DNA from: Rhodanobacter sp. ANJX3
GTDB lineage: Bacteria; Pseudomonadota; Gammaproteobacteria; Xanthomonadales; Rhodanobacteraceae
DNA: 64,000 nucleotides
Direction of reading: 5' to 3'
Assembly (NCBI RefSeq): GCF_014200755.1
Contig: NZ_JACHCM010000004.1
Span: forward strand, 310,001 to 374,000
The notes below the pieces were generated by a model. It was not told the origin of the DNA, made no database searches, and saw nothing but the letters and a program-made list of their open reading frames with translations. Position numbers and translations under genes: made by a program. Numbering within the stretch: the first letter of the stretch is position 1; every line of letters starts with the position of its first letter. Of this stretch, positions 9,493 to 19,599 are shown piece by piece.

Positions 9493-11102
9493 ATGCCCGC
9501 GTTGAATCCCTCATCGCGGCAACGCCGCAGCCAGTCGAGGTTGTCGATACACCCAACGACAGCGAGATGGTCAGTCGCGCGCAGTCGTCGCAGGTCTACG
9601 ACGTGGCGCGCGAGTCGCCGCTGGAATTCGCTCCCCTGCTGTCCTCGAAAACCGGCAGCGACGTCTGGCTGAAACGCGAAGATCAGCAGACCGTTTTCTC
9701 GTTCAAGCTGCGCGGCGCCTATAACCGCATGGTGAAACTCGACGAAACTCAGCGTGCGCGCGGCGTCATCGCCGCGTCCGCCGGCAACCATGCGCAGGGC
9801 GTCGCGCTGGCGGCGGCCAAGCTGGGCATCCAGGCCACCATCGTGATGCCGGTCACCGCCCCGCAAGTGAAGATCGACGCGGTCTATCGCTTCGGCGGTG
9901 CCTTCGTCAAGGTGCTGCTGGTCGGCGATTCCTACAGCGATGCGCAGGTCGAGGCCTCGCGCCTGCAGCGCGAGTTCGGCAGCGTATTCGTGCATCCGTT
10001 CGACGATATCGACGTGATCGCGGGACAGGCCAGCGTGGGCCTGGAAATCCTGCGCCAGCATCCCGAGTCGCTGCACGCAGTGTTCGTGCCGGTCGGCGGC
10101 GGCGGCCTGCTGGCTGGCGTGGCGACCTGCATCAAGTCGCTGCGGCCGGGGATCAAGGTGATCGGCGTGCAGGCCGCCGACTCCGACGCCATGGCGCAAT
10201 CGCTGGAAAGCGGCGTACGGGTCGCGCTGGAGGAAGTCGGTCCGTTTGCCGACGGCACCACGGTCAAGCAGGTCGGTGCGCACACTTTCGAACTGTGCCG
10301 GCGCCATGTGGATAGCGTGCTGCGGGTGGACACCGACGCCATCTGCGCGGCTATCGGCGACATCTATCAGGACACTCGCAGCGTGGCGGAGCCGGCCGGC
10401 GCGCTGGCGCTGGCCGGACTCAAGCAGTATGTCGCCACGCATGGCGCTAGCGACGGCGCGCTGGTGGCGGTGGTCTCCGGTGCCAACATGAATTTCGATC
10501 GGCTGCGCTTCGTCGCCGAGCGCGCCAGCATCGGCGAACAGCGCGAAGCGGTATTCGCGGTCACCGTGCCGGAGGAGCGCGGCAGCTTCAAGCGGTTCTG
10601 TGCCGCGCTGGGCCAGCGCAGTATCACCGAGTTCAACTACCGCATCGGCGATGCCGCCTCGGCACATATTTTTGTCGGTGTGCAGATCGGCATTCGCGCC
10701 GACCGCGAGGCGCTGCGCGAGGCGTTCGAGGAGCAGGGTTTCGGCGTGCTCGACCTGACCGACGACGAGCTGGCGAAGCTGCACCTGCGTCACATGATCG
10801 GCGGACGCTCCGCGCTGGCCCGCGACGAGCAAATCTACCGCTTTGAATTTCCCGAGCGGCCCGGCGCGCTGCGGCGCTTTTTAGAACACATGCACCCGGA
10901 CTGGAACATCAGCCTGTTTCACTATCGCAACCACGGCGCCGACTACGGCCGCATCCTGGTCGGCATCCAGGTGCCGCCGCACGAGCGCGCCATGTTTCAG
11001 CAGTTTCTCGGCACGCTGGGTTATCCGCATTCCGATGAGAGCGAAAATCCGGCCTATCGGCTGCTGCTCGGTAACGATACTGCCATCGTAAACGGCACTT
11101 AG
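9489..11102 (+). CDS. ilvA: Threonine ammonia-lyase, biosynthetic type with two ACT-like domains
   Basis: IlvA deaminates threonine to 2-oxobutyrate, the committed step to isoleucine. The 537-residue protein has a fold-type II PLP domain with Lys73 in SFKLRGAYN and the glycine-rich PVGGGGLLAG phosphate loop near residue 200. Two tandem ACT-like regulatory domains follow, beginning near AVFAVTVPEERGSFKRF and IYRFEFPERPGALRRF, as expected for the isoleucine-inhibited biosynthetic enzyme and not the short catabolic form. The GTG start overlaps the ilvM stop. It is the last pathway gene here; leuA is not in the window. Confidence 0.96.
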   Translation: MNARVESLIAATPQPVEVVDTPNDSEMVSRAQSSQVYDVARESPLEFAPLLSSKTGSDVWLKREDQQTVFSFKLRGAYNRMVKLDETQRARGVIAASAGNHAQGVALAAAKLGIQATIVMPVTAPQVKIDAVYRFGGAFVKVLLVGDSYSDAQVEASRLQREFGSVFVHPFDDIDVIAGQASVGLEILRQHPESLHAVFVPVGGGGLLAGVATCIKSLRPGIKVIGVQAADSDAMAQSLESGVRVALEEVGPFADGTTVKQVGAHTFELCRRHVDSVLRVDTDAICAAIGDIYQDTRSVAEPAGALALAGLKQYVATHGASDGALVAVVSGANMNFDRLRFVAERASIGEQREAVFAVTVPEERGSFKRFCAALGQRSITEFNYRIGDAASAHIFVGVQIGIRADREALREAFEEQGFGVLDLTDDELAKLHLRHMIGGRSALARDEQIYRFEFPERPGALRRFLEHMHPDWNISLFHYRNHGADYGRILVGIQVPPHERAMFQQFLGTLGYPHSDESENPAYRLLLGNDTAIVNGT

Positions 11103-11208
11103 CCGGCTTATCGAACGGTAGTCATCGCTATCCTCACTGTGCAATCGCATGCCGTTAACGTGCGCGTCGCCAGTCTTGGAGCTCCCAGACAACGTGGAGC
11201 ACCGTTTC

Positions 11209-11361
11209 ATGCCAGGCAATCCGATGAATCCGCAACCGCCCTTCGCCGAGCCCGGCAAAGGCTTGCCGGAGCGAGAGATAGACAGTCCGGGACATTCGCA
11301 TCCTGAAGTCGACGCTGATCCGGATCCATTGGAGCCGGATAGCGACGACGACGTTCTCTAA
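11209..11361 (+). CDS. Small acidic proline-rich hypothetical protein
   Basis: A 50-residue ORF beginning MPGNPMNPQPPFAEPGKG and ending in an Asp/Pro-rich stretch (DPDPLEPDSDDDVL). GGAG (11196-11199) stands 9 bases before the ATG, which supports translation. The composition suggests a disordered, strongly acidic peptide. I do not recognise a family and assign no function. It lies between ilvA and ubiA on the same strand. Confidence 0.45.
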   Translation: MPGNPMNPQPPFAEPGKGLPEREIDSPGHSHPEVDADPDPLEPDSDDDVL

Positions 11362-11575
11362 GGCGATCGGCGGCACGCCTTAGGCCTGCCGCGTACGCTT
11401 CATCCGTTTGGGCAGCCCAATCAGAGCGATGAGGATTGAGCTGCCTGAATTAATTCAACGCTATCGTTAACTCCGCGCCACCGCGGGAGCTTCTGCTCGG
11501 GGTCGCACTGGCCACGGACGGCCAGGTCGACGACTCGGGCATCGACAGGCCGAAGCCTCACGTTAGACTGTCGGT

Positions 11576-12604
11576 ATGTCGCCACCGCCCCGCAAACGTC
11601 AGCCGCGCAAAGCCGCACCTTCGTCCACGCCGCGCACGCGGCCCGGCGCCCCGAGGCCCATAGAGAAGAAACCACCACGGCCGGCCGACAGCTCGACGCG
11701 CGCCACGCGCGTACTGAACTGGCTTTTGCAAAAGCTGCCGCCGCGCTACCGTGAGAAGGCGCTCGATTATCTCGTGCTCACGCGCATGGATCGGCCGATC
11801 GGTGCGCTGCTGTTGCTGTGGCCGACGTGGTGGGCGCTGTGGCTGGCCGCCGGCGATTTTCCGCCGTGGAAACCGCTGATCGTCTTTACCCTCGGCGTGT
11901 TCGCGATGCGCGCGGCCGGCTGCGCCATCAACGACTATGCGGACCGCAAGCTCGATCCGCAGGTCGCTCGTACGGCAGGGCGACCGATCGCCAGCGGTCG
12001 CGTCACTCCACGCGAGGCGCTGATCGTTTTCGTCGCGCTGCTCGCGTTCGCGTTCGTGCTGGTACTTTTCACCAATGCGCTGACGATCAAACTGTCGTTC
12101 ATCGGCGCTGCGCTCGCGGCGGCCTACCCGTTTACCAAGCGCTACACGCACATGCCGCAGGTGGTGCTCGGCGCCGCGTTCGGCTGGTCGATCCCGATGG
12201 CCTTCGCCGCAGTTGCCGGCGCCGTGCCGCCGGTGGCGTGGCTGCTATTCATCGGCAACATCCTGTGGTCGGTGATCTACGACACGGAGTATGCAATGGT
12301 CGATCGCGAGGACGATATTCGGGCCGGTGCGAAGTCCACCGCCATCCTGTTCGGCGATGCCGACCTGCCCATCCTAGGTATCCTGATGGGCACCTTCCTG
12401 CTGGCCATGCTGTTTGTCGGCCAGCGCGCCGCGCTGGGGTGGCCGTACTGGGTCGGGCTGCTCATCGCTGCCGCCCTATTCGGCTACCAGCTATGGCTGA
12501 TCCGCCACCGCGCCAGGGACGCCTGCCTCGCGGCCTTTCGTCACAACAACTGGCTCGGCGTGACGCTGTGGATCGGCATCGTGCTGGCGCTGGCCGTGCG
12601 CTGA
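11576..12604 (+). CDS. ubiA: 4-hydroxybenzoate polyprenyltransferase
   Basis: UbiA attaches the polyprenyl chain to 4-hydroxybenzoate in ubiquinone synthesis and is a multi-helix inner-membrane protein. Both Mg-diphosphate motifs are present: NDYADRKLD (about residues 119-127) and DTEYAMVDREDD (about 239-250). The 342 residues exceed the usual 290 or so because of a basic, proline-rich N-terminal extension of about 45 residues (KRQPRKAAP...), so a later start cannot be excluded, although ATG 11576 is the only ATG before the conserved region. It faces the DUF6311 gene across 46 bases. Confidence 0.93.
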   Translation: MSPPPRKRQPRKAAPSSTPRTRPGAPRPIEKKPPRPADSSTRATRVLNWLLQKLPPRYREKALDYLVLTRMDRPIGALLLLWPTWWALWLAAGDFPPWKPLIVFTLGVFAMRAAGCAINDYADRKLDPQVARTAGRPIASGRVTPREALIVFVALLAFAFVLVLFTNALTIKLSFIGAALAAAYPFTKRYTHMPQVVLGAAFGWSIPMAFAAVAGAVPPVAWLLFIGNILWSVIYDTEYAMVDREDDIRAGAKSTAILFGDADLPILGILMGTFLLAMLFVGQRAALGWPYWVGLLIAAALFGYQLWLIRHRARDACLAAFRHNNWLGVTLWIGIVLALAVR

Positions 12605-12650
12605 TCTTCGGCCAACACAGCGGCCACGTAGACGCTTCGCGGCATCAGGA

Positions 12651-14810
12651 TCACTTGCGCTGGATGGAGGCGCTGCGCAACAGCAGGGCAAGTTTGCGCG
12701 CATCGACACTCTCGCCACTTTCAGAAGGTGATCGGGCCTGGTCGAACGTGAAGCGTAATGCGATGTTGCCGTCCGTTTGGTTCAGGGCGCTCGGCAGCGG
12801 CAAGGTCGTATCCGGCGGTGGCTTGCCTCGCTCGAACTGCCAGCGCGCAAGACGATGCCCGTTCATGTCCACGTTCACTGTCAGGTGTGGAAAAGCCTCT
12901 GGCAGATAGGCATCCACATTCAGAACAATCTTCAAGTCAGCATCGCCCGGCGGCACATGAAAAGCCAGAATTGCCGATGGTCCCACCGACCAGGTAGCGT
13001 CATCCCCTGGCTCGCCCCATCCGGCCAGCATATACGGTATGCCATTGCCGTCTTTACCGAATACGCAGGTTTCTCCGATCGCGGCATCGGCAAAATCGTT
13101 AATGTCGAATCGATGCAGATAAGGGGCTGACGCGTTTTTGAACCAGCCGGGAGCAACGATCGTCATTCCGTCGATCAGCCCCATGCCGGTGTCTGGCGGA
13201 AATAACCGCTGCGCTGTTTTCAGCGACCCAAGGGCTGATGATTGCATCAGATAAAGACCATTGGGATCGAGTAGGCCCTCGAAAAACCGTTCGTGTCGGA
13301 TCTGACGAGGCTCCTGCAACGCGGCGGCAGGTAGCCGCGCGGCATACGCTGTATCGATGGCAAAGCCATGTGCGCCTGCCAAGGACTCATAAGCAATATT
13401 CTCGCCGTCTTTATATTGCCCGGGGATCACGTAGATATTCGCGTAGCGCGATCGGGCCTGCGCCCAGAACGCCGACGGAAAGACAGGAAATTTACTGTTG
13501 GCCACCGTGGCTGTGGAAGCACGATTGATCGCATGATAAAAAGGAAACAGGTCAAATAGCTGTACGACAAAAAACAACAGCAATACACGGATGCAGACAG
13601 GCCGTGAAAAGCGCAACGTGCTTCGTACGGCAGCCAGCATCAACAGATAGTAAACGGGCCAGAACAACCTTCCCGACGCCCGAAATACGTTCATCGCCGA
13701 TGTGATTTTCGCGGACATCGGCAAGACAAAAAGCACGCGGGAGCCCAACGTCACTTCATTGCTTATCGCCAGCAATGTCAGAACGGCGCAGCTGAGGATG
13801 AGCGCCAATTCCGGTGCTTTTTGCCAGTTTCCCGCCGCGCTGCCGGGTTGCCGAAAGTGTGTGGCGATGGCATGAAAAATCCCAAGCATCAACGCCATCA
13901 AGATACCCATACCGAGATGGTTGAAACCCTCGTACTGGCCCGAGGTGGCGCCCTGCGGCGAGTTCGGCAGAACCGGCCCCGCACCTATCCACGAGAAGGG
14001 CGCAAGCAAATTCATCGAGAAATAACCAAAGCCGCCGCTCGATACATCCATGTCGAGGAAATAGCCGGCCAGCCACATGATCGAGACCGAACCGGCGACC
14101 GAAAGGACTGCCGCCGTTGCCACGCGGCCGATCGACCACCGGCGATCCAGCACGCCGTATCGAAGCAGGTAAGCTGCCCAGATCGCGTACACCATGAACA
14201 TAAGATAGGCGTGTACCAATGGCGCCAGCCAAAGCAAGGCGAGCCAATGCAGGGTCCGCCGTCCTTGTGGAGGCGCGTAGTAGAGATAGAGCGCCGCCAC
14301 AATGAACCAGTGCGCCGTCAACGCCAGATGCCACTGCGCCCGGAAGAGCATGATCGGGCTGAGCAGAAAAAGCAGAACGCCTAGAACCAGCACGGATCGA
14401 CGGCTGGTAAACAACGCCAGCAGGCGCAGCGCAAAATAGCCCTGCAGGGCATAGCAGGCACACAGCCACAATCCGTGATACTGAAATGCTTCCGGCAGCC
14501 ATGCACGCAGCAACTTGAATGTGATAGCCAGCAGCGGGATGGAATCGGAATAGACGATCGAACCGGCTTGCTCCATACCCATCGTGTGCGTGAGGCCCAG
14601 CGGGAGCGACCACGGCTCGTGCCGAAAAAACAGCCAACCCAGATAACTTTGCGCGGGGTCGCCACTGGCCAGCCATCCAATCCGGAAGGGATCGACAATC
14701 GACGGATCGAGCAGCAGAGTGAAAACGATCGCGCCCGTCAGAGCGGCGACAAGCGCCAGTTTTTGCACGACCCGCTCTTGTTCTGCGTCAAAAGATAGTT
14801 GTACTTTCAT
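12651..14810 (-). CDS. Large multi-spanning membrane protein, DUF6311-like
   Basis: A 719-residue protein. The first 430 or so residues hold roughly a dozen hydrophobic segments, and the last 290 or so are largely soluble. The segment SGDPAQSYLGWLFFRHEPW after the first membrane helix, with acidic residues in the first periplasmic loop, resembles DUF6311 proteins and GT-C-type polyprenyl-phosphate sugar transferases. The C-terminal part (DLKIVLNVDAYLPE, HLTVNVDMNGHRLARW) looks like a beta-sandwich. ATG 14810 is preferred to a TTG three bases upstream. Base composition is slightly more AT-rich than its neighbours. A role in surface glycan modification is inference. Confidence 0.7.
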   Translation of the reverse strand: MKVQLSFDAEQERVVQKLALVAALTGAIVFTLLLDPSIVDPFRIGWLASGDPAQSYLGWLFFRHEPWSLPLGLTHTMGMEQAGSIVYSDSIPLLAITFKLLRAWLPEAFQYHGLWLCACYALQGYFALRLLALFTSRRSVLVLGVLLFLLSPIMLFRAQWHLALTAHWFIVAALYLYYAPPQGRRTLHWLALLWLAPLVHAYLMFMVYAIWAAYLLRYGVLDRRWSIGRVATAAVLSVAGSVSIMWLAGYFLDMDVSSGGFGYFSMNLLAPFSWIGAGPVLPNSPQGATSGQYEGFNHLGMGILMALMLGIFHAIATHFRQPGSAAGNWQKAPELALILSCAVLTLLAISNEVTLGSRVLFVLPMSAKITSAMNVFRASGRLFWPVYYLLMLAAVRSTLRFSRPVCIRVLLLFFVVQLFDLFPFYHAINRASTATVANSKFPVFPSAFWAQARSRYANIYVIPGQYKDGENIAYESLAGAHGFAIDTAYAARLPAAALQEPRQIRHERFFEGLLDPNGLYLMQSSALGSLKTAQRLFPPDTGMGLIDGMTIVAPGWFKNASAPYLHRFDINDFADAAIGETCVFGKDGNGIPYMLAGWGEPGDDATWSVGPSAILAFHVPPGDADLKIVLNVDAYLPEAFPHLTVNVDMNGHRLARWQFERGKPPPDTTLPLPSALNQTDGNIALRFTFDQARSPSESGESVDARKLALLLRSASIQRK

Positions 14811-15221
14811 CAACGTCGGTCGTTCCGATGGATTGTTCGGTGAATGTTCCGAACGGACCCCTGCAGGGAATCAATCCGCTGCCGGCTCGCAACGATTCCG
14901 CCGAGAGAAACAGCATCATACACAGCGCGAATCTGTAAATTCGCTCGTCAGCATACTGAAGCCTTGAACGATTGCGAACAGGTTCGGCTGAACCACTTGG
15001 GACCATGCCCCACCGCAAGGACGTGAACCCGTGGCAGGCCGCCCGCGCATGCTTGGACAACACACGGCGCGGCCTTTGGCATCTGCGCGCTTGTCGACTG
15101 TCGCCACCAAGATCGCACCTTGTTCGAGCGTGTGTCGGCGGCTATTTCATGGCGCTGTCATGAAGGCTCATTAGATTTGTGGATTCGGAAACAGTTGCCG
15201 GTCGATCTCTCCCCTGTGGAC
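14811..15221. other. Intergenic region before the ECF sigma gene
   Basis: About 410 bases separate the divergent membrane-protein gene and the ECF sigma gene. I see no gene, RNA or repeat that I can support. The sigma frame is open back to 15120, but those codons read as low-conservation sequence. Promoters for both divergent units presumably lie here; no clear hexamer pair was found. Confidence 0.4.
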
Positions 15222-15746
15222 ATGCCTTTGAAGCTGGACCATGCCCACGGCTTTTCGCGCCTGTTTTCCGAACAGCGCGCGCCGCTGAACAGCTATTTCC
15301 TCAAGCGCACGGCGCACGCGTGGGACGCGCAGGATCTGGTACAGGAAACCTATCTGCGCTTGCTCGCCGCCGATCAGCACGGCGCGGAAAGCATCCGCAA
15401 TCCCGAAGCCTACCTCTATACCATCGCCGCCAACCTGATGAAGAAACATGCGGTGATGCGGCGCAGTGCGCCCGTGGGAACTGAGGGCCTGGAGGACATC
15501 ATCGAGCGACTGGCCACGCCGTGCGACGCGGCCGCCGGTGTGGATCGCGAGGTGCGACGACAGCGCCTGGGCGAACTGATCGGACGGCTGTCGCCGAAAT
15601 GTCGGGCGGTCCTGGTGATGCATTACCGCGACGAACTCAGCTATCGCGAAATCGGCGAGCAGCTGTCCATTTCAGCCAGCATGGTGAAGAAATATATCGT
15701 CAAGGCGCTTGCCGTGTGCCGTCAGGGAATGGGCCGCTATGACTGA
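15222..15746 (+). CDS. ECF RNA polymerase sigma factor, FecI-like
   Basis: A 174-residue sigma-70 family protein. Region 2 (about residues 18-85) contains AWDAQDLVQETYLRLL, and region 4 (about 115-170) contains a helix-turn-helix in SYREIGEQLSISASMVKKYI. Size and order match the iron-starvation (FecI) group of ECF factors. ATG 15222 was chosen as the start nearest the conserved region; an open frame extends upstream. FecR-like and TonB-receptor genes follow, so it most likely responds to the substrate of that receptor and transcribes the operon. Confidence 0.9.
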   Translation: MPLKLDHAHGFSRLFSEQRAPLNSYFLKRTAHAWDAQDLVQETYLRLLAADQHGAESIRNPEAYLYTIAANLMKKHAVMRRSAPVGTEGLEDIIERLATPCDAAAGVDREVRRQRLGELIGRLSPKCRAVLVMHYRDELSYREIGEQLSISASMVKKYIVKALAVCRQGMGRYD

Positions 15747-16872
15747 TCGATCCACACGGGATGTCTCCGGCGCCGATATGCGCCGCGCGACCGAGCAGGC
15801 GGCCAGCTGGTATCTGGATCAACGCCAAGGATTGTCGGCAACCGAGCAGCTCGCATTTCTGCTCTGGCTGAAGCAGTCGCCCCTGCATGTGGGCGAATAC
15901 CTCGCCATCGCCCGCATGCACGGCGACCTGCGCGGCGCCGCCGCGATGGAGACGATGGATACCGCCGAGCTGCGCACGCTGGCGGCGAGCGAGCCGGCGG
16001 TCGTCACGCTGCACGGCGAACGCAAGACGCCGTGCGTCCCGGCCAAGCAAAGGACGCGCGGCGAGGGCCCTCGCCGTCGTCGATCAAAACGCTGGCTGGC
16101 TGCCGCAGGCATCGCTGCGTTAGGACTTTTCACGAGCGGTGCGCTGCTGTTTACGCCCGGCCGGCCAAGCGGCGATGTCTACGCCTCGACCAATGGCCAG
16201 GGGCATAGCCTGGAACTGCCCGATGGCACTCTCGTGCAGCTGGACCGCAACAGCGCTATTGCGGTGGACTTCGGCCCAAGCTTGCGCCGTATCGAGCTGC
16301 TGCACGGCAATGCGCTCTTCGACGTAGGCAAGGATCCTTCGCGGCCTTTGCAGGTACGTCTGGGCGCGAGCATGCTGCGGGATATCGGTACCGTGTTCGC
16401 AGTGCGCCGCGACGATGCCGGCAATGCGGTGACGGTCATCAGCGGGCGGGTCGACGTGCTCTCGCCCACCCATCCATGGCTGGATGCGCTGGCGCGCCGG
16501 CTTGGCCGTTCGTCCGGGCCGAACCACGTGGTCGCGAATCTCGGCGGCGGCGAGCAGGCCGTAGTTGCCGCCGACGGTGCTGTGATCGCCTCGAACAAAC
16601 GCGCCGATATCGATCGGGCCACGGCGTGGCTTCCGGCGGATATCCAGTTCCGCAACAGCACGGTGGGCGACGTGGCGCGCCGCTTCAATGCGTACACCAC
16701 CACTGCGCTGATGATCGACGATCCGCAGGTTTCCCGCATGCGGATCAGCGGCCGCTTCCACGCGCACGATGTCGATGCCTTTCTGGCGTACTTGTCCAGC
16801 CTGCACGGCGTGCAAGTGAAGCGCGATGGCGCCCGTGTACGGGTGGTCGCGGCCGCTTCGTCGAAACGCTGA
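15739..16872 (+). CDS. FecR-family anti-sigma factor / signal transducer
   Basis: A 377-residue inner-membrane regulator. The cytoplasmic N-terminus (about 10-60: ASWYLDQRQGLSATEQ, then FLLWLKQSPLHVGEYLA) matches the sigma-binding domain of FecR proteins. One membrane helix lies near residues 118-138 (WLAAAGIAALGLF). The periplasmic FecR domain follows (LELPDGTLVQLDRNSAI, GTVFAVRR), then a C-terminal STN-like segment (FRNSTVGDVARRFN). ATG 15739 overlaps the sigma gene by 8 bases. It should relay receptor occupancy across the inner membrane to the sigma factor. Confidence 0.92.
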   Translation: MTDRSTRDVSGADMRRATEQAASWYLDQRQGLSATEQLAFLLWLKQSPLHVGEYLAIARMHGDLRGAAAMETMDTAELRTLAASEPAVVTLHGERKTPCVPAKQRTRGEGPRRRRSKRWLAAAGIAALGLFTSGALLFTPGRPSGDVYASTNGQGHSLELPDGTLVQLDRNSAIAVDFGPSLRRIELLHGNALFDVGKDPSRPLQVRLGASMLRDIGTVFAVRRDDAGNAVTVISGRVDVLSPTHPWLDALARRLGRSSGPNHVVANLGGGEQAVVAADGAVIASNKRADIDRATAWLPADIQFRNSTVGDVARRFNAYTTTALMIDDPQVSRMRISGRFHAHDVDAFLAYLSSLHGVQVKRDGARVRVVAAASSKR

Positions 16873-17012
16873 CACCGTCGGCTGTAAGAAAAAATTCATC
16901 AAATCAGCGGTACCCGGTTCGCTGGCCGGGCACTCGTAGATGGTCATGTGGCGGCAAGCCGCGCGTCGCGCGCTGTCGCCAGCCATGCATTCAACCATCA
17001 AGGGTCACCGCC

Positions 17013-19526
17013 ATGCGTAGACAACTCGCCATCCATATCGCGCTACTGCTCGGCAGTGCGCTGCCCATTCTTACATCGGCGCAGAGCCTGCCAGCCGAGA
17101 CGGCGGATTCGCGCCAGAGCCAAGCGATCGGCGCCATGCCGCTGACCGAAGCGTTGGACGTGCTGGCCCGACGCAGTGGCCTGCAGCTGGTCTATCAGTC
17201 CGAGGTTGCCAGCACGGTGCGCAGCAACGGTGCGGCGGCAGGCCTGAGTGCGAGGCAGCAGCTGCATCTGCTGCTGAAAGGCACCGGACTGGATTACCGC
17301 TTCGTCACACCGACTACGGTGACCATCGTGGCGGCGCACACGGCGGGAAACGCGCCCGCCGCAAGCGCGCGGGCGCCGCGCAGCATTCCGCCGATCGAGG
17401 CTGCGGCCAATGTTCCGCATGACCTGGCACCGGTCAGCGTCAGCGCCAATGCGGTCGATACGCTGGCGCCGAGCGCCGCACCGCTGGACGCCATCCAGCC
17501 CACCTCGGTGATCGACGAGCGCTTTATCCGCGACGGCCTGCGCTTCAACGCCAACTTCGACGACATCATCAAGTACGCGCCCAGCGTGACGGTGACATCA
17601 CCCGAAGGCCCGGGCCTGGGCAAGAACGAAGGCATCAGCATCCGCGGCTTTCAGGACGGCCAGTTCAACATCACCTTCGACGGCATTCCCTTCGGCGACG
17701 CCAGCGATCTGCACCACACCACCTCGGCGTACTTCAACAACCACGTGCTGGGGCAGGCCGAAATCGACCGCGGCCCGGGCGGCGGCAGCACGATCGGCAA
17801 CGCCACCTTCGGCGGCACCGTGGGCCTGCGCTCGCGCGATCCCAGCAGCGTACCGGGCGTCACCGCGTATCTCACGCTGGGTAGCTGGAACACGCGCGCC
17901 GGCGGCATCAGCGCGGACGGTCAGCTCGGCGCACACACCCAGGTATTCGCCGACGTCTCCAAGGAGTCCAGCGACACCTATCTGAACGGCACCGACGATC
18001 AGCGCAACCATATTTTCCTGAAGACAATCACCGACCTTGGCGCCGACACCGCGCTGACCTTCGTCACCAGCTACAACGAGGAACACCAGAATACCGTGCA
18101 AGGCGCGACGAAACAGGAGATCGCGCAGTTCGGCTGGCGCTACGGCCTGTCCGACAACCCCGCGCTTCAAAGCTACAGCGGCTACAACAACGCCGCGTAC
18201 TACTCCAGCTTCAACTACCTCGGCCTCACCAGCCGCATCGGCGACTGGAGCGTGGACAACAAGGTCTACTACAACAGCTTCGATCACTGGTCGCGCAAGA
18301 CCACCGATGCCAGCGACAACAACTCCGCCGACAACGGCGTGACCTTCTACAACGCCGCCGGCAAGAAGGTCGGCAAGGCCGCCAATGACGTGCCCGGCAA
18401 GCTCGCCGACGCCGGCTTCCATGCATTCGGCGACGTACTGCGGCTGAGCCGCGATCTGGGGCCGGGCACCGTGCAGGCCGGTGCGTGGCTGGAGCGCAAC
18501 ATCGACGCGCGCTACCAATATCCGCTCGACCTCACGACTGGCCAACAGACAGGCACCAAGTACGGCTATCTCGACAACTACCTGTTCGGCGATCGTACCG
18601 ACACCGTACAGCCCTACCTGCAATACGACTGGAAGGTCAGCGACCAGATTACGGTCAGCCCCGGCCTGCGCTACTCGGAAGTGACCCGTTCGATCAACGC
18701 GGCGATCAACAAGACAACGCCAGTGCCACTGGATGCCGAGGCGACCTATCACTCCACCCTGCCCTCGCTCAGCGTGCACGACCAACTGAGCGATCAGTGG
18801 GCGGCCTACGCGCAGGCGGCGAAAGGTTTTCTGGCGCCACCGATCGACGTGATCGAAACCAATGCCTCGCGCGGGCTCAAGCCGGAACAGACCACCAACT
18901 ATCAGCTCGGTACCAGCTTCGCCTCCCGCAGCTTCACCTTCGGCGCGGACGTCTACTACATCGACTTCACCAACTATCTCACCGAAACTCAGGTAGCCAC
19001 GACCGAGGGCAACGAGCTGACCTATATCAACGGCGGCGGCGCGATTTACCAGGGCGCCGAAGTGGAGGGCACCTACGCGCTGAACCACGAGTGGAGCCTG
19101 TACGGCAACGCCAGCTACAACGAGGCCACCTACAAGCACAGTAGCGTGCAGGTAGCGGCCACGCCCAAGGTCACCGCGGCGTTGGGCCTGCTCTACAGCG
19201 GCGAAAGCGGCTACTTCGGTTCACTCATGGGCAAGTTCATCGGCAAACAGTACGGACTGGACAACACCACCGACGCCAACGGGGATACGGTATTCGCCAA
19301 CGGCCAGCGACTGGGTGGCTATGTCGCGGTAGATGCGGCGCTGGGCTTTCGCTCCGAGCACGGCGGCGTGTCGAACAAGGGCTACTCGATCAGCGTGGAC
19401 GTCAACAACTTGTTCAACGTGCACAAGCTGACCGGCTACGCGGGCACGCAGTCGGTCAGCGGCAATGCGTTGTATTTCGGCCTGCCCGGCCGCGGCGTGT
19501 TTCTCGATCTATCGATGAAGCTCTAG
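17013..19526 (+). CDS. TonB-dependent outer-membrane receptor with N-terminal signalling (STN) domain
   Basis: An 837-residue protein with a signal peptide (cleavage probably near TSAQS, residue 24) and an STN domain at about 35-105 (AIGAMPLTEALDVLARRSGLQ). A spacer leads to the plug (about 155-290, with GISIRGFQDGQFNITFDG and IDRGPGGGSTIGNATFGG), followed by a 22-strand-type barrel to the C-terminus. AAGGG lies 8 bases before ATG 17013. The open frame upstream to 16476 overlaps fecR and is not coding. The STN domain and the sigma/FecR genes upstream define a surface-signalling transport system. The ligand is unknown; the phosphatase downstream hints at a phosphorylated compound. Confidence 0.93.
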   Translation: MRRQLAIHIALLLGSALPILTSAQSLPAETADSRQSQAIGAMPLTEALDVLARRSGLQLVYQSEVASTVRSNGAAAGLSARQQLHLLLKGTGLDYRFVTPTTVTIVAAHTAGNAPAASARAPRSIPPIEAAANVPHDLAPVSVSANAVDTLAPSAAPLDAIQPTSVIDERFIRDGLRFNANFDDIIKYAPSVTVTSPEGPGLGKNEGISIRGFQDGQFNITFDGIPFGDASDLHHTTSAYFNNHVLGQAEIDRGPGGGSTIGNATFGGTVGLRSRDPSSVPGVTAYLTLGSWNTRAGGISADGQLGAHTQVFADVSKESSDTYLNGTDDQRNHIFLKTITDLGADTALTFVTSYNEEHQNTVQGATKQEIAQFGWRYGLSDNPALQSYSGYNNAAYYSSFNYLGLTSRIGDWSVDNKVYYNSFDHWSRKTTDASDNNSADNGVTFYNAAGKKVGKAANDVPGKLADAGFHAFGDVLRLSRDLGPGTVQAGAWLERNIDARYQYPLDLTTGQQTGTKYGYLDNYLFGDRTDTVQPYLQYDWKVSDQITVSPGLRYSEVTRSINAAINKTTPVPLDAEATYHSTLPSLSVHDQLSDQWAAYAQAAKGFLAPPIDVIETNASRGLKPEQTTNYQLGTSFASRSFTFGADVYYIDFTNYLTETQVATTEGNELTYINGGGAIYQGAEVEGTYALNHEWSLYGNASYNEATYKHSSVQVAATPKVTAALGLLYSGESGYFGSLMGKFIGKQYGLDNTTDANGDTVFANGQRLGGYVAVDAALGFRSEHGGVSNKGYSISVDVNNLFNVHKLTGYAGTQSVSGNALYFGLPGRGVFLDLSMKL

Positions 19527-19599
19527 CATGCGCCATCCTTCGGCCTTTCTACGGGGCAGGCTACCTCGCCGTGATCGCGATCCGCACTCAGGAAATCCT

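Noticed and set aside
11372..11390. GGCACGCC/GGCCTGCC hairpin after the small acidic ORF as a terminator
   Set aside because: It has one mismatch in eight pairs, a 3-base loop and no T tract, too weak to call.
14972..15119. Possible structured RNA or small gene before the ECF sigma gene
   Set aside because: No tRNA-like arms, no consistent hairpin set and no start with a ribosome site could be made out.
16476..17012. Open frame extending the TonB receptor about 179 codons upstream
   Set aside because: It overlaps the fecR coding region in another frame, reads as arginine-rich shadow sequence, and a good ribosome site and signal peptide start at 17013.
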